From assembly GCA_021847625.1 (NCBI GenBank), contig JAJZQK010000008.1, positions 1-19,546 of the forward strand: a stretch of 19,546 nt of DNA, in the 5' to 3' direction. The stretch's first letter is position 1. Every line of letters begins with the position of its first letter. The position numbers and the translations under genes are program-made. The notes under the pieces are model-generated. The model saw only the letters and a program-made list of their open reading frames with translations. It was not told the origin of the DNA and did not search any database. This DNA comes from Chloroflexota bacterium (GTDB taxonomy: Bacteria > Chloroflexota > FW602-bin22 > JAMCYS01). Positions 7,994-15,215 of this stretch are shown here, in pieces.

Positions 7994-8803
7994 ATGAACG
8001 AGGAAGCAATCCGCCTCTATGGGTTCTCCCACATGGCGGGCATAGACGGCCTGGTCCACGCGGTAAGCGGCCGCCAAGGCGGGGTCAGCGAGAGGCACTT
8101 TCGCTCCTTGAATCTGAGCACGGCGGTGCCGGATAGGCAAGAGGCCGTGTTCGAGAACCGGCGGCGGTTGGCGGTGGCCCTGGGCATCGATCCGGAGCGC
8201 CTTCTGAAGCCGGGGCAGGTGCACGGCACGGAATGCCTCGTCGTCGGCCGGGCGGAGATTACGGCCGGCCTGCCCGGCCTGGCGGACTCGCCGCTTGTCG
8301 CCGATGGCCTCCTTACCGCCGAACCGGACCTCTACCTGTTCATGACGTTTGCCGACTGCGTGCCGGTGCTCCTCTGCGACCCGGTGCGGAGGGTCGTGGG
8401 GCTCGTGCACGCCGGCTGGAAGGGGACGGTCGCCGGGGCGGCTAGACATGCCCTGCAAACCGCCGCCGAAGTGTTCGGCTGCCGTCCGCAAGACGTGCTC
8501 GTGGGCGTCGGTCCGTCCATCGGTCCGGACCAGTACGAGGTAGGCGAGGACGTGGCCAAGGCGGCCCGGCGGGCCTTCCCCCGGGCGAAGGGCCTGGTGG
8601 ATTATCGCGAAAACGGCAAGGCCCACCTGGACCTCTGGCGGGCAAACGCCTATCAACTGGAGCAGCTCGGCGTGCCGGGGGCGAACATCGAGATTTCCGG
8701 CCTGTGCACGGCCTCGCACACCGACCTGTTCTTCTCCCACCGGGCGGAGAAGGGCAATACCGGCCGGCTGGGAGCAGTAATCGGTCTCCGCAGTGATGAG
8801 TAA
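7994..8803 (+). CDS. pgeF: PgeF/YfiH family (polyphenol oxidase, LACC1-like) protein
   Basis: Members are cytoplasmic zinc enzymes; they have been described as peptidoglycan editing factors, and as purine nucleoside phosphorylase/adenosine deaminases in the LACC1 group. The 269-aa product shows the zinc site His77 (GQVHGTE), Cys122 (FADCVPVLLCDP) and His139 (LVHAGWKGT), plus the C-terminal CTASHTDLFFSHRAEKGNTGR (238-258). ATG 7994 is preceded by AAGG and GGTAGG. An in-frame GTG at 7988 is possible. The gene follows the radical SAM gene by 40 bp, a gap containing a small hairpin (7958-7973). It belongs with yggS and yggT downstream, as in the ylmD-ylmE-ylmG order, but a repeat cluster separates them. 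Its stop codon falls inside a TGAGTAA tandem repeat, so the last residues may have been altered by that repeat. Confidence 0.93.
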   Translation: MNEEAIRLYGFSHMAGIDGLVHAVSGRQGGVSERHFRSLNLSTAVPDRQEAVFENRRRLAVALGIDPERLLKPGQVHGTECLVVGRAEITAGLPGLADSPLVADGLLTAEPDLYLFMTFADCVPVLLCDPVRRVVGLVHAGWKGTVAGAARHALQTAAEVFGCRPQDVLVGVGPSIGPDQYEVGEDVAKAARRAFPRAKGLVDYRENGKAHLDLWRANAYQLEQLGVPGANIEISGLCTASHTDLFFSHRAEKGNTGRLGAVIGLRSDE

Positions 8804-8815
8804 TGAGTAATGAGT
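8797..8815 (+). repeat. TGAGTAA tandem heptamer
   Basis: The heptamer TGAGTAA occurs twice in tandem followed by TGAGT. It supplies the TAA stop of pgeF and starts the repeat-rich spacer. Confidence 0.7.
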
Positions 8816-8869
8816 GCGACTCCCTCATCCTCTGGCCAGGGTGTTGTCGAGTGTAGGTGCGCAAGGGTT

Positions 8870-8905
8870 CCCTCTCCCTGAAAGGAAGAGGGTTAGGGTG
8901 AGGGT
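8870..8905. repeat. CCCTCTCCCT / AGAGGG interspersed repeat
   Basis: CCCTCTCCCT (8870-8879) faces AGGAAGAGGG (8883-8892) as an imperfect hairpin, followed by TTAGGGTGAGGGT. This looks like a short intergenic repeat that I recall as common in many environmental bacterial genomes. Only one copy lies in the window. Confidence 0.6.
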
Positions 8906-8913
8906 CGCCCGCT

Positions 8914-8933
8914 GGGCGAACCGCCGTTCGCCC
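8914..8933. repeat. Perfect GGGCGAAC hairpin repeat
   Basis: GGGCGAAC (8914-8921) and GTTCGCCC (8926-8933) form a perfect 8-bp stem with a CGCC loop. It resembles another widespread palindromic intergenic repeat (GGGGCGAAC...GTTCGCCCC type). Confidence 0.6.
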
Positions 8934-8999
8934 GTACAGATGTGAAACTGGCCGCCGCCGATGCCGTCTTCATCCAACGCTGGTGGCCGCCAGGTTTCC

Positions 9000-9076
9000 G
9001 TCATTCCCGCGGAAGCGGGAATCCATCCGGTTTCTTGCCATACTAGGAAATGGATCCCCGCTTCCGCGGGAATGAC
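9000..9076. repeat. MITE/REP-like inverted repeat (27-bp arms)
   Basis: The arms 9000-9026 and 9050-9076 are inverted copies matching at 26 of 27 positions, around a 23-bp spacer. Each arm itself contains the inner palindrome CCCGCGGAAGCGGG. Spurious translation gives VIPAEAGIH and WIPASAGMT, a signature familiar from a repeat family found in many genomes. There is no transposase, so it would be a non-autonomous element mobilised in trans, if it is mobile at all. Confidence 0.8.
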
Positions 9077-9160
9077 GAGAGCGCGCAACGCCTCTATGGT
9101 CGCTCATTGCAGAAGTCGCCCCGGTCGCGGGACCACGGCGGACTATTTGGGAGGGACAGG

Positions 9161-9856
9161 ATGATAGACGGGGAGGAGATGCGTCGGCGAATCGCCGGTG
9201 TGCGCGAGCGCATCGCACAAGCGGCGTCAGGGGCTGGGCGTGATCCCGGCGACGTGACGCTGGTGGCCGTGTGCAAAACTATGCCGCGTGAGGCGGTGGA
9301 AACGGCCTACGAGGCTGGCTTGCGCCACTTCGGGGAGAACCGCGTGCAGGAGGCGGCCGGCAAGTTTGCCGAATTCCGTCCCGCGGACCTGACCCTCCAT
9401 CTGATCGGCCACCTCCAGCGCAACAAGGCCAAGCAGGCCTTGTCCCTCTTCGACATGGTCCATTCCCTCGACAGCCTGGCCTTGGCCGAGGCGCTCGCAA
9501 AGCGCGGGGATGACGGGGCGCGCCCCCTGCCGGTGCTGGTGGAAGTGAACGTGGCCGGCGAAGAGAGCAAGTTCGGCGTGGGGCCGGCGGAGACGCTGCC
9601 CCTGCTGCTGCAGGTGGCGCGGCTGCCGGGCCTGCTGCTCCAGGGTCTGATGACCATCGCACCCCTCGTCGACGATCCCGAGACGGTCCGCCCGTTCTTC
9701 CGCCGCCTGCGCGAGCTGCGCGAAGAGGGCGAGCAGCGACTGGGACGGCCCCTCCCTCACCTATCGATGGGCATGACCAACGACTTCGAGGTGGCCATAG
9801 CGGAGGGCGCGACGATCGTCCGCGTCGGCCGGGCCATCTTCGGCGAACGCGGTTAG
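9161..9856 (+). CDS. yggS: YggS family PLP homeostasis protein
   Basis: YggS/YlmE is a cytoplasmic single-domain TIM-barrel protein that binds pyridoxal phosphate and keeps B6 vitamers and amino acid pools balanced; no turnover reaction is firmly known. In the 231-aa product, Lys39 in LVAVCKTMP is the Schiff-base lysine. HFGENRVQEAAGK (56-68), HLIGHLQRNKAKQ (80-92), VLVEVNVAGEESKFG (125-139), GLMTIAP (162-168) and SMGMTNDFEVAIAEGATIVRVGRAIFG (202-228) are family blocks. ATG 9161 follows GGGAGG (9149-9154) by six bases. An in-frame ATG at 9050 would take its N-terminus from the inverted repeat and is rejected. It is followed by yggT 126 bp downstream with its own likely promoter. Confidence 0.95.
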   Translation: MIDGEEMRRRIAGVRERIAQAASGAGRDPGDVTLVAVCKTMPREAVETAYEAGLRHFGENRVQEAAGKFAEFRPADLTLHLIGHLQRNKAKQALSLFDMVHSLDSLALAEALAKRGDDGARPLPVLVEVNVAGEESKFGVGPAETLPLLLQVARLPGLLLQGLMTIAPLVDDPETVRPFFRRLRELREEGEQRLGRPLPHLSMGMTNDFEVAIAEGATIVRVGRAIFGERG

Positions 9857-9906
9857 GGTCCGGGGCCGCGGCCGGCGCGTGTAATGTGAAGAGATGGGCC
9901 GGGTTA

Positions 9907-9915
9907 TGGTAGAAT
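9907..9915 (+). promoter_or_regulatory. Extended -10 promoter upstream of yggT
   Basis: TGGTAGAAT gives an extended -10 (TG at 9907-9908, TAGAAT at 9910-9915). The -35 region is poor, as expected for extended -10 promoters. Confidence 0.5.
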
Positions 9916-9982
9916 AGGGGCGGACAATTCGAGGCGTCTCATTCGCAGCGGATTGAGAGCGTTTGCCAAGGAGCGTGATGCC

Positions 9983-10252
9983 TTGTACGCATTCCTATAC
10001 CAGTTCATTTGGATACTGTTCAACGTCCTGATTTTCGCGATCTTCGCCCGGGCGATCTTGTCCTGGTTCAGCCAGGGGCGGACGAACCGTCTAATGATCA
10101 TCCTGGACGAAATCACCGAGCCGATCATCGCCCCTATCAGGCGGGTCGTGCCCCGGATCGGCATGTTGGACATCTCGCCCATCGTCGCGATCATCCTGCT
10201 GCAGGTGATTCAGACGCTGTTGCTGCAATCGCTGCAGGGAGCCGCTTTCTAG
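9983..10252 (+). CDS. yggT: YggT family membrane protein
   Basis: YggT/YlmG proteins are small integral membrane proteins linked to osmotic stress, division or (in plastids) nucleoid partition. The product (89 aa) has a first membrane segment FLYQFIWILFNVLIFAIFARAIL, then the family motif SWFSQG, and DEITEPIIAPIRRVVPRIGMLDISPIVAIILLQVI, which contains the second segment. I chose TTG 9983 because AAGGAG (9968-9973) lies nine bases upstream and homology begins there; a TTG at 9953 would add ten charged residues. The TAG stop (10250-10252) shares bases with the stop of the opposing DUF167 gene. In Gram-positive clusters sepF often lies between ylmE and ylmG; here it is absent. Confidence 0.88.
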   Translation: MYAFLYQFIWILFNVLIFAIFARAILSWFSQGRTNRLMIILDEITEPIIAPIRRVVPRIGMLDISPIVAIILLQVIQTLLLQSLQGAAF

Positions 10253-10515
10253 GCAGGCTTGCCTAGTTTGCGGCGGGTCTCGACGTCGTCGAGCCCCGCG
10301 ATCTCTATACGCTTCTGACGAGCGCTGTGACCGGAGACAATAGTCACAGCGCTTTTGCTTACGCCGAGCTGTTCGGCGAGGAAGTCGACCAGAGCCTTGT
10401 TGGCCTTGCCCTCCACGGGCGGGGCCGTGAGCCTGACCTTGACGGTGTCACCCTCCCAGCCCGCTATTTGGTTGCCTTTCGCGCGCGGTACCACACGAAC
10501 GCGCAGTTGAGCCAA
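10249..10515 (-). CDS. yggU: DUF167 (YggU) family protein
   Basis: The product is an 88-aa small cytoplasmic protein of unknown function. The family pattern is clear: LRVRVVPRAKGNQIAGWEGDTVKVRLTAPPVEGKANKALVDFLAEQLGVSKSAVTIVSGHSARQKRIEI. The start is TTG (10515-10513) with AGGAAGG about six bases upstream. It faces yggT, and the two stop codons share the palindrome CTAG at 10249-10252. A terminator-like inverted repeat for yggT transcription lies in the middle of this gene, in codons for KSAVTIVSGHSAR. yggU commonly neighbours yggT, usually on the same strand, so the convergent order here suggests a local inversion. Confidence 0.9.
   Translation of the reverse strand: MAQLRVRVVPRAKGNQIAGWEGDTVKVRLTAPPVEGKANKALVDFLAEQLGVSKSAVTIVSGHSARQKRIEIAGLDDVETRRKLGKPA
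10321..10356 (+). terminator. Intrinsic terminator for yggT, inside yggU
   Basis: AGCGCTGTGAC (10321-10331) and GTCACAGCGCT (10343-10353) form a perfect 11-bp stem with an 11-nt loop, followed on the plus strand by TTTTGCTT. It sits 69 bp past the yggT stop and antisense within the DUF167 coding sequence. On the minus strand no U-run follows, so DUF167 transcription should pass. Confidence 0.65.
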
Positions 10516-10622
10516 GTCTATCCTTCCTCGGGAAAGTTGATTCTGAAGCCGTTGTCTCGGCCGCTACGCCGAAGACCCTCTCGCTGGGGCCGGTAGCGGG
10601 CCGCTTCACCGCCCTCCGGCTA

Positions 10623-10631
10623 TGCTACAAT
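10623..10631 (+). promoter_or_regulatory. Extended -10 promoter of the MBL-fold gene
   Basis: TGCTACAAT (TG 10623-10624, TACAAT 10626-10631) lies 31 bp before the start codon. The possible -35 CTTCAC (16-bp spacer) is weak. Confidence 0.5.
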
Positions 10632-10661
10632 GCGATTATAGCGCTCAGGGAGGTGCAGGCA

Positions 10662-11306
10662 ATGGAGATTTCTTGGCTGGGCCACTCCTGCTTTCGTTTG
10701 CGGGGCAAGAACGTGACGCTCGTCACCGACCCGTACAGCGACAGGGTTGGATACAAACTAAGCCGCGTTACTGCCGACATCGTGACGATCAGCCACGACC
10801 ACTATGACCACAACAACGCCGCCGTCGTCGGAGGGGAGCCGAAGGTCGTCAAGGGGCCGGGCGAGTATGAGATAAAAGGCGTCTCGATCATCGGCGTCCA
10901 GACCGCGCACGACGGGGAGGGCGGCGCCAAGCGGGGCAAAAACACGGCGTACATCATCGAGATGGACGATCTAGTGGTCTGCCATCTTGGCGACCTGGGG
11001 CACATCCTCAGCCCTCAACAAGCCGAGGCGATGAGCAACGTGAATGTCCTCATGGTGCCGGTCGGCGGCAACTTCACGATCAACGCCACGCAGGCGGCGG
11101 AAGTCATCAGCCTTGTCGAGCCGCAGATTGTAATCCCCATGCATTTCAAGACCGAGGGTCTGAACATGGACATAGATCCGTTGGACCGCTTTGCCAGGGC
11201 CATGGGAATCAAGGAACTCACGCCGGTCCCGCGGCTGAGCGTGACAAAGAGTAACCTACCAGAGGAAACCCAAGTAGTCGTTCTGGAGTTTCGCGGGAAA
11301 TCCTAA
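10662..11306 (+). CDS. Metallo-beta-lactamase-fold hydrolase (UPF0173/YtkL-like)
   Basis: This 214-aa cytoplasmic protein starts MEISWLGHSCFRLRGKNVTLVTDPYS, the usual opening of the L-ascorbate-6-phosphate lactonase-like/UPF0173 group. The metal motif HDHYDH gives His45, His47, Asp49 and His50; His83 (TAHD), Asp111 (HLGDLGH) and His161 (IPMHFKT) complete a two-metal site. Its substrate is unknown. ATG 10662 has GGGAGG (10648-10653) eight bases upstream; the in-frame GTG at 10653 overlaps that Shine-Dalgarno and is less likely. The gene has its own extended -10 promoter and is convergent with rho, with only 9 bp between the stops and no clear terminator. Confidence 0.9.
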   Translation: MEISWLGHSCFRLRGKNVTLVTDPYSDRVGYKLSRVTADIVTISHDHYDHNNAAVVGGEPKVVKGPGEYEIKGVSIIGVQTAHDGEGGAKRGKNTAYIIEMDDLVVCHLGDLGHILSPQQAEAMSNVNVLMVPVGGNFTINATQAAEVISLVEPQIVIPMHFKTEGLNMDIDPLDRFARAMGIKELTPVPRLSVTKSNLPEETQVVVLEFRGKS

Positions 11307-11315
11307 AGGCCTAGC

Positions 11316-12569
11316 CTAGACGATGTCCTTGTTCAGGTTGCCCAGAAACTCGCGGTTGTTCGCCGTCTTCGACATGCGTGAGATAACCAGCTCCGTCGCT
11401 TCGTTGCTGCCGACGGCGGTAATCATCCGGCGCAGGAGGTATACCTGACGCAGGGTCACCTCGTCGAGCAACAGTTCCTCGCGGCGGGTGCCGGAACGGG
11501 CGACGTCGATGGCCGGAAAGACCCGCTTCTCGGCCAGCCGGCGGTCGAGCACGAGCTCCATGTTGCCGGTGCCTTTGAACTCCTCGTAAATCACGTCGTC
11601 CATGCGGGAGCCGGTGTCGACGAGGCAGGTGGCGATGATGGTCAGGCTGCCTCCCTCCTCGATGTTCCGCGCCGCGCCGAAGAAGCGCTTTGGCGGATAG
11701 AGGGCGGCCGGATCGATACCGCCGGACAGGGTGCGGCCGCTAGGGGCGACGGTCAGGTTGTACGCACGCGACAGACGGGTGATGCTGTCCAGCAGCACGA
11801 CCACGTCGCGTCCCGATTCGACCAGGCGTTTAGCCCGGTGGAGTGCCATTTCAGCCACGATCGCGTGATCCTCGACCGGCTCGTCGAAGGTCGAGCTGAT
11901 GACCTCTGCCCGGACCGACCGCTTGACGTCCGTTACTTCCTCGGGACGCTCGCCGATCAGCAGCACCATGAGATGGGTCTCCGGGCTGTTGGTGGTGATG
12001 CCGTTGGCGATGTACTTGAGGATGGTCGTCTTGCCGGCCTTGGGCGGGGATACGATGAGGCCGCGCTGGCCGCGTCCGATGGGTGAGACTAGGTTGATCA
12101 AGCGTTGGGAGACGTTCTGCGGGGTCGTTTCGAGGTTGAACATCTGCTTGGGGAAGATCGCCGTCAGGTAGTCGAACTGGGGTCGGCGCTTAGCGATCTC
12201 CGGGTCCAAGCCGTTCACGGCCTCGACGCGCAGGAGCCCGAAGTACTTCTCGCTCTCCTTCGGCGGCCTTATCTGGCCGCTGACGTAGTCCCCCTGGCGC
12301 AGTCCGAAACGGCGGATTTGCGACTGCGAGACGTATACGTCGCTGGAGCCGGGCAGATAGCGGTCTTTGCGCAAGAACCCAAAGCCGTCGTCGACGATGT
12401 CTAACACGCCACCGCCGAAGATGTAGCCCTGCTGTTCGCTCTGCGCCTGCAGGAGGCGGATCACCAGATCCTGCTTCCGCAGCCCGCTGTAGCCGGAGAG
12501 GCTGAACTCCTTGGCTAGGTCCTGCAGCTCGTCAAGCTTCTTTGACTCGAGCTCTGCCATTGTGAGCAT
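11316..12569 (-). CDS. rho: Transcription termination factor Rho
   Basis: Rho is a hexameric RNA-dependent ATPase/translocase that ends transcription. The 417-aa product has a Rho_N helical domain (1-45, [29 protein letters not shown]), a cold-shock-like RNA-binding domain (about 48-120, [19 protein letters not shown]) and the ATPase: Walker [10 protein letters not shown] (174-182), [10 protein letters not shown] (207-216), Walker [18 protein letters not shown] (255-271) and the R-loop region [13 protein letters not shown]. It has no long basic insertion between the N-terminal domains, unlike many actinobacterial Rho proteins. ATG 12569 with AAGGAG 11 bases upstream is preferred over ATG 12560. 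The in-frame ATG at 12644 would add 25 residues from the leader and lacks family support. A strong promoter lies about 270 bp upstream, giving a long structured leader. Confidence 0.97.
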   Translation of the reverse strand: MLTMAELESKKLDELQDLAKEFSLSGYSGLRKQDLVIRLLQAQSEQQGYIFGGGVLDIVDDGFGFLRKDRYLPGSSDVYVSQSQIRRFGLRQGDYVSGQIRPPKESEKYFGLLRVEAVNGLDPEIAKRRPQFDYLTAIFPKQMFNLETTPQNVSQRLINLVSPIGRGQRGLIVSPPKAGKTTILKYIANGITTNSPETHLMVLLIGERPEEVTDVKRSVRAEVISSTFDEPVEDHAIVAEMALHRAKRLVESGRDVVVLLDSITRLSRAYNLTVAPSGRTLSGGIDPAALYPPKRFFGAARNIEEGGSLTIIATCLVDTGSRMDDVIYEEFKGTGNMELVLDRRLAEKRVFPAIDVARSGTRREELLLDEVTLRQVYLLRRMITAVGSNEATELVISRMSKTANNREFLGNLNKDIV

Positions 12570-12891
12570 GTCTGTTTGTGCTCCTTGGGCTTTGATAAAC
12601 GCACCGCAAATCGGCGGCCGAACGCTGCCTCCTTGCGGAGGCACCTGCCCGTCGTCCTTTGTTGGCGTTTACTAGGTTGGTTATGTAGGTGGGTTTGAGA
12701 ATAGCGTGCTGAACCGCCACTCCGCAGTCTTCGGCCGGGGATCCATGAACTCCACGCCTATACTGAGCACGACAGAGTTAGGTGAACCGGAGGGAATCTG
12801 AATGCGAGAGAAGCGTATAGACCAACGATGCTCCCTGCGCGAGATTATAACATAAACACACTCACACGTCAAATAGCGCCGTCCCTAACGG
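12570..12891 (-). other. rho 5' leader and promoter region
   Basis: This 322-bp gap between the histidine kinase gene and rho has no credible gene. Going with transcription it contains the rho promoter and then about 267 nt of leader. The leader includes a hairpin at 12643-12626 with perfect 7-bp arms TGCCTCC/GGAGGCA and a GCAA (GNRA) tetraloop. Some rho genes are autoregulated in their leader, so this may be regulatory. Confidence 0.5.
12844..12872 (-). promoter_or_regulatory. rho promoter
   Basis: On the minus strand TTGACG (12872-12867) and a perfect TATAAT (12849-12844) are 17 bp apart, and TGT precedes the -10 as an extended element. Initiation is expected near 12837. Confidence 0.7.
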
Positions 12892-14325
12892 CTATCGCTC
12901 GCCCAGCGGCAAGGATATATGGAAAGCGCTGCCCCGCCCCCGCTCGCTCTCCGCCGAGACCTGCCCGCCGTGCGCTTCGACGATCTGCTTGGCGATGGCC
13001 AGCCCTAGCCCCGAGCCGCCGCTGCGCCGGGACCGCGACTTGTCGGCGCGATAGAAGCGCTCGAAGACGTGGGGCAGGTCTTCGGCCGGTATGCCCTCGC
13101 CGGTGTCGGCGACGGTGATGCGCGCCCGCGCGGAGTCTTTCGGCTCGCGTCGCACGGAGACGGCGATCCGACCGCCGCTGGGCGTGTGGCGCACCGCGTT
13201 GGAGATAAGGTTGCTGACGACCTGGCCGATCCGGTCGGCGTCGACGAAGACCGGCGGCAAGCTGGCGTCGAGTTCGGACACCAACTCCTGGCCCTTGTCG
13301 CGGACGCTCGGCTCGCATCGCCGCACGACGCGTCCCACCACGTCCGCCAGGTCCTCACGGTTGCGCTCGAGTTGGAGCTGGCCTGCCTCCGCCAGCGAGA
13401 GGTCCCTGAGGTCGCCGATGAGCTTGGCCAACATGGCCGCCTCTTCTTTGATTATGCCGACCTGTTCCGCCGACGGTTCGATGACCCCGTCGAGGATGCC
13501 GTCTGCCGTGCCCTCGATGATCGTCAGCGGCGTCTTCAGCTCGTGGGCGATGTCGGCGAGCAAGTTCTGGCGCGAGCGCTCGTTGCGCTCCAGGCTCTCG
13601 GCCATGGCGTTGAAGGCGCTAGCCACGGCGCCCACCTCATCTTTCGACTTGATGTCGACGCGGTGGCTGAGGTCGCCCGTGGCCAGACGCCGTGAGCCCG
13701 CGACGAGAGCACCCAGGGGGCCGACGATCTGGCGGGTAAGGACGACGCTGAGGCCAATGGCCAGCAAGCCGGCTCCCGCTGCCCCGAGCCACAGCCCCTG
13801 GTTGACCGAAGCCAGGAAGGAGTCCTCCGGGGTCACGATCGTGGCCGTGCTCAGGGGCGAGTTCTCCGCTGCACGGCGCTGTGCCCCCACGCCCCGGCCC
13901 ATTACCCCGGCACCTGCCGCCGACCAACCGGGCGGGGTGGAGGCCGTGTACAGCTGCCCCACCTGCTGGTTTCCCGCGGTGATCGGCATGGGGTCCCCCA
14001 TCTGCAAATCACTTGCCGGCTGGCCCACCGACTGCCCGGCCGTATCGGCGACGATGGACCCGTGGGCGTCGGCCACTACAAGGCGGCTGCCGGAGGGGCG
14101 CATTTCCACGTCCAGCATCTGCTGCACGCCGTCCCAGCTACCTTTGCTCGCGTAGAAATCCGCCAGGTTCTGGGCCAAGCGTTGGATATAGGCTTGGCCG
14201 CCCCCTTGGACGTAGGCCTGGAAGCCCTGCTGTGTGGCTTGATCGGCCACGTAGGCTACCGTGCCGATGGCGAGCGCCGTGACGGCTAGGAATGCCAGCA
14301 ACAAGCGCCAGGCCATGCTACGCAT
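12892..14325 (-). CDS. Membrane sensor histidine kinase (HAMP, HisKA, HATPase)
   Basis: This is a two-component sensor of 477 aa. It has a membrane segment (about 7-27), an extracytoplasmic region of about 150 residues, a second segment (about 177-197), a HAMP domain (198-250), and HisKA with the phosphoacceptor His261 in LADIAHELKTPLT. The HATPase has the N-box SNLISNAVRH (371-380), G1 DTGEGIP (407-413), F-box FERFYRAD (421-428) and G2 GGSGLGLAI (436-444). The layout is that of PhoR/BaeS-type kinases. The sensor region shows VVADAHGSIVADTAGQSVG, typical of small sensor folds; the ligand is unknown. ATG 14325 overlaps the end of the response regulator gene by 8 bp, with GGAG eight bases upstream, so the pair is translationally coupled. 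ATG 14316 is a possible alternative. Confidence 0.94.
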   Translation of the reverse strand: MRSMAWRLLLAFLAVTALAIGTVAYVADQATQQGFQAYVQGGGQAYIQRLAQNLADFYASKGSWDGVQQMLDVEMRPSGSRLVVADAHGSIVADTAGQSVGQPASDLQMGDPMPITAGNQQVGQLYTASTPPGWSAAGAGVMGRGVGAQRRAAENSPLSTATIVTPEDSFLASVNQGLWLGAAGAGLLAIGLSVVLTRQIVGPLGALVAGSRRLATGDLSHRVDIKSKDEVGAVASAFNAMAESLERNERSRQNLLADIAHELKTPLTIIEGTADGILDGVIEPSAEQVGIIKEEAAMLAKLIGDLRDLSLAEAGQLQLERNREDLADVVGRVVRRCEPSVRDKGQELVSELDASLPPVFVDADRIGQVVSNLISNAVRHTPSGGRIAVSVRREPKDSARARITVADTGEGIPAEDLPHVFERFYRADKSRSRRSGGSGLGLAIAKQIVEAHGGQVSAESERGRGSAFHISLPLGER

Positions 14326-15022
14326 CGGGGTGCTCCGTGAACTTGTAGCCGATGCCGAAGACGGTGAGTACGAGCTGGGGTCGACGCGGGTCGGCCTCGA
14401 TCTTCTGGCGTAGATTCTTGACATGGCTGTCGATGGTCCGTTCATAGCCTTCGAACGCCTCTCCCTGTACTCGTTCCAGCAGTTGCAGGCGGCTGTAGAC
14501 GCGCCCGGGGTTGGCGGCAAGCGTCTCCAAGATAGTAAACTCGCTGGGGGTCAGGGCCACAGGCTGGTCCCCCACCCGCACTTCGTGCCGGTCGGCGTCG
14601 ACGGCGAGCTTCCCAACCGAAAGGACCCGACTGGCGGCGGCGGGGGCAGGCTTGGCTCGCCGAAGCACGGCGTGCACCCGCGCCACCAGTTCCTTGGGGT
14701 TGAACGGTTTGGTCATATAGTCGTCGGCGCCCAATTCCAGGCCGACGATCTTGTCGGTGTCGTCGTCGCGGGCCGTGAGCATGATCACGGGCACGCTAGA
14801 AGTGCGCCGTAGCTCCCGGCAGACATCCCAGCCGGGCATGCCCGGCAGCATGAGGTCGAGCACTATCAGGTCTGGGTTCTCGCGGCCGGCCAGGGCCATC
14901 GCCTCCTGCCCATCGCGGGCCGCCAGCACGCGATAACCCTCCTTCTCCAGGTAGGCTCGCAAGATGCCGACGATTCTGTCCTCGTCGTCCACGACTAGTA
15001 TCTTCTCTCTGTTCTGCTGCAT
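14318..15022 (-). CDS. OmpR/PhoB-family response regulator
   Basis: This 234-aa DNA-binding regulator is the partner of the overlapping histidine kinase. The receiver has the acidic pair in ILVVDDEDR, the phosphoacceptor Asp in LIVLDLMLPGMPGWDV, Thr in IMLTARD and Lys in DYMTKPFNPKEL. The C-terminal winged helix has the usual LTPSEFTILETLAANPGRVYSRLQLLERV, DSHVKNLRQKIEADP and VFGIGYKF motifs. I chose ATG 15022, with AGGA eight bases upstream, over an in-frame TTG at 15049 that lies directly next to the -10 element. Target genes are not evident; the divergent C39-like gene is one candidate. Confidence 0.95.
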   Translation of the reverse strand: MQQNREKILVVDDEDRIVGILRAYLEKEGYRVLAARDGQEAMALAGRENPDLIVLDLMLPGMPGWDVCRELRRTSSVPVIMLTARDDDTDKIVGLELGADDYMTKPFNPKELVARVHAVLRRAKPAPAAASRVLSVGKLAVDADRHEVRVGDQPVALTPSEFTILETLAANPGRVYSRLQLLERVQGEAFEGYERTIDSHVKNLRQKIEADPRRPQLVLTVFGIGYKFTEHPDA

Positions 15023-15050
15023 ACCCACTTTCCTAGCCTTGCTCGACAAA

Positions 15051-15059
15051 TTCTACCAT
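15051..15059 (-). promoter_or_regulatory. Extended -10 promoter of the two-component operon
   Basis: TGGTAGAAT on the minus strand (TG at 15059-15058, TAGAAT at 15056-15051) lies 28 bp before the response regulator ATG. No clear -35 is visible. Confidence 0.5.
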
Positions 15060-15215
15060 GACATTATTAGCTGACTTCGCCAGTTTATGCAAAGTCCGTG
15101 TGGAGATCCCGTGCAGGCAGGCATGCGAGCAGGGCTACGAGAGCCACTGGACGCATTACCGCCCGCCGAGGATAATTGTAAGCAACAGCGGGAAATGATG
15201 GAAGAGGAGGTCGGC

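Larger units (their letters stand above)
8804..9160. other. Repeat-filled spacer between pgeF and yggS
   Basis: No gene is credible in these 357 bp. They hold the end of a heptamer repeat, a CCCTCTCCC-type element, a GGGCGAAC hairpin and a 77-bp inverted repeat. Frames crossing it on both strands are translations of repeats. Confidence 0.75.

Noticed and set aside
8868..9076. CRISPR-like repeats
   Set aside because: The repeats are of different families, not regularly spaced, and no cas gene is present.
8961..9164. Small protein containing VIPAEAGIH and WIPASAGMT
   Set aside because: This is the translation of an intergenic inverted repeat often mis-annotated as a protein; no ribosome binding site supports it.
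12532..12720. Possible leader peptide upstream of rho
   Set aside because: The GTG frame overlaps the rho start and shows no regulatory codon run or ribosome binding site of note.
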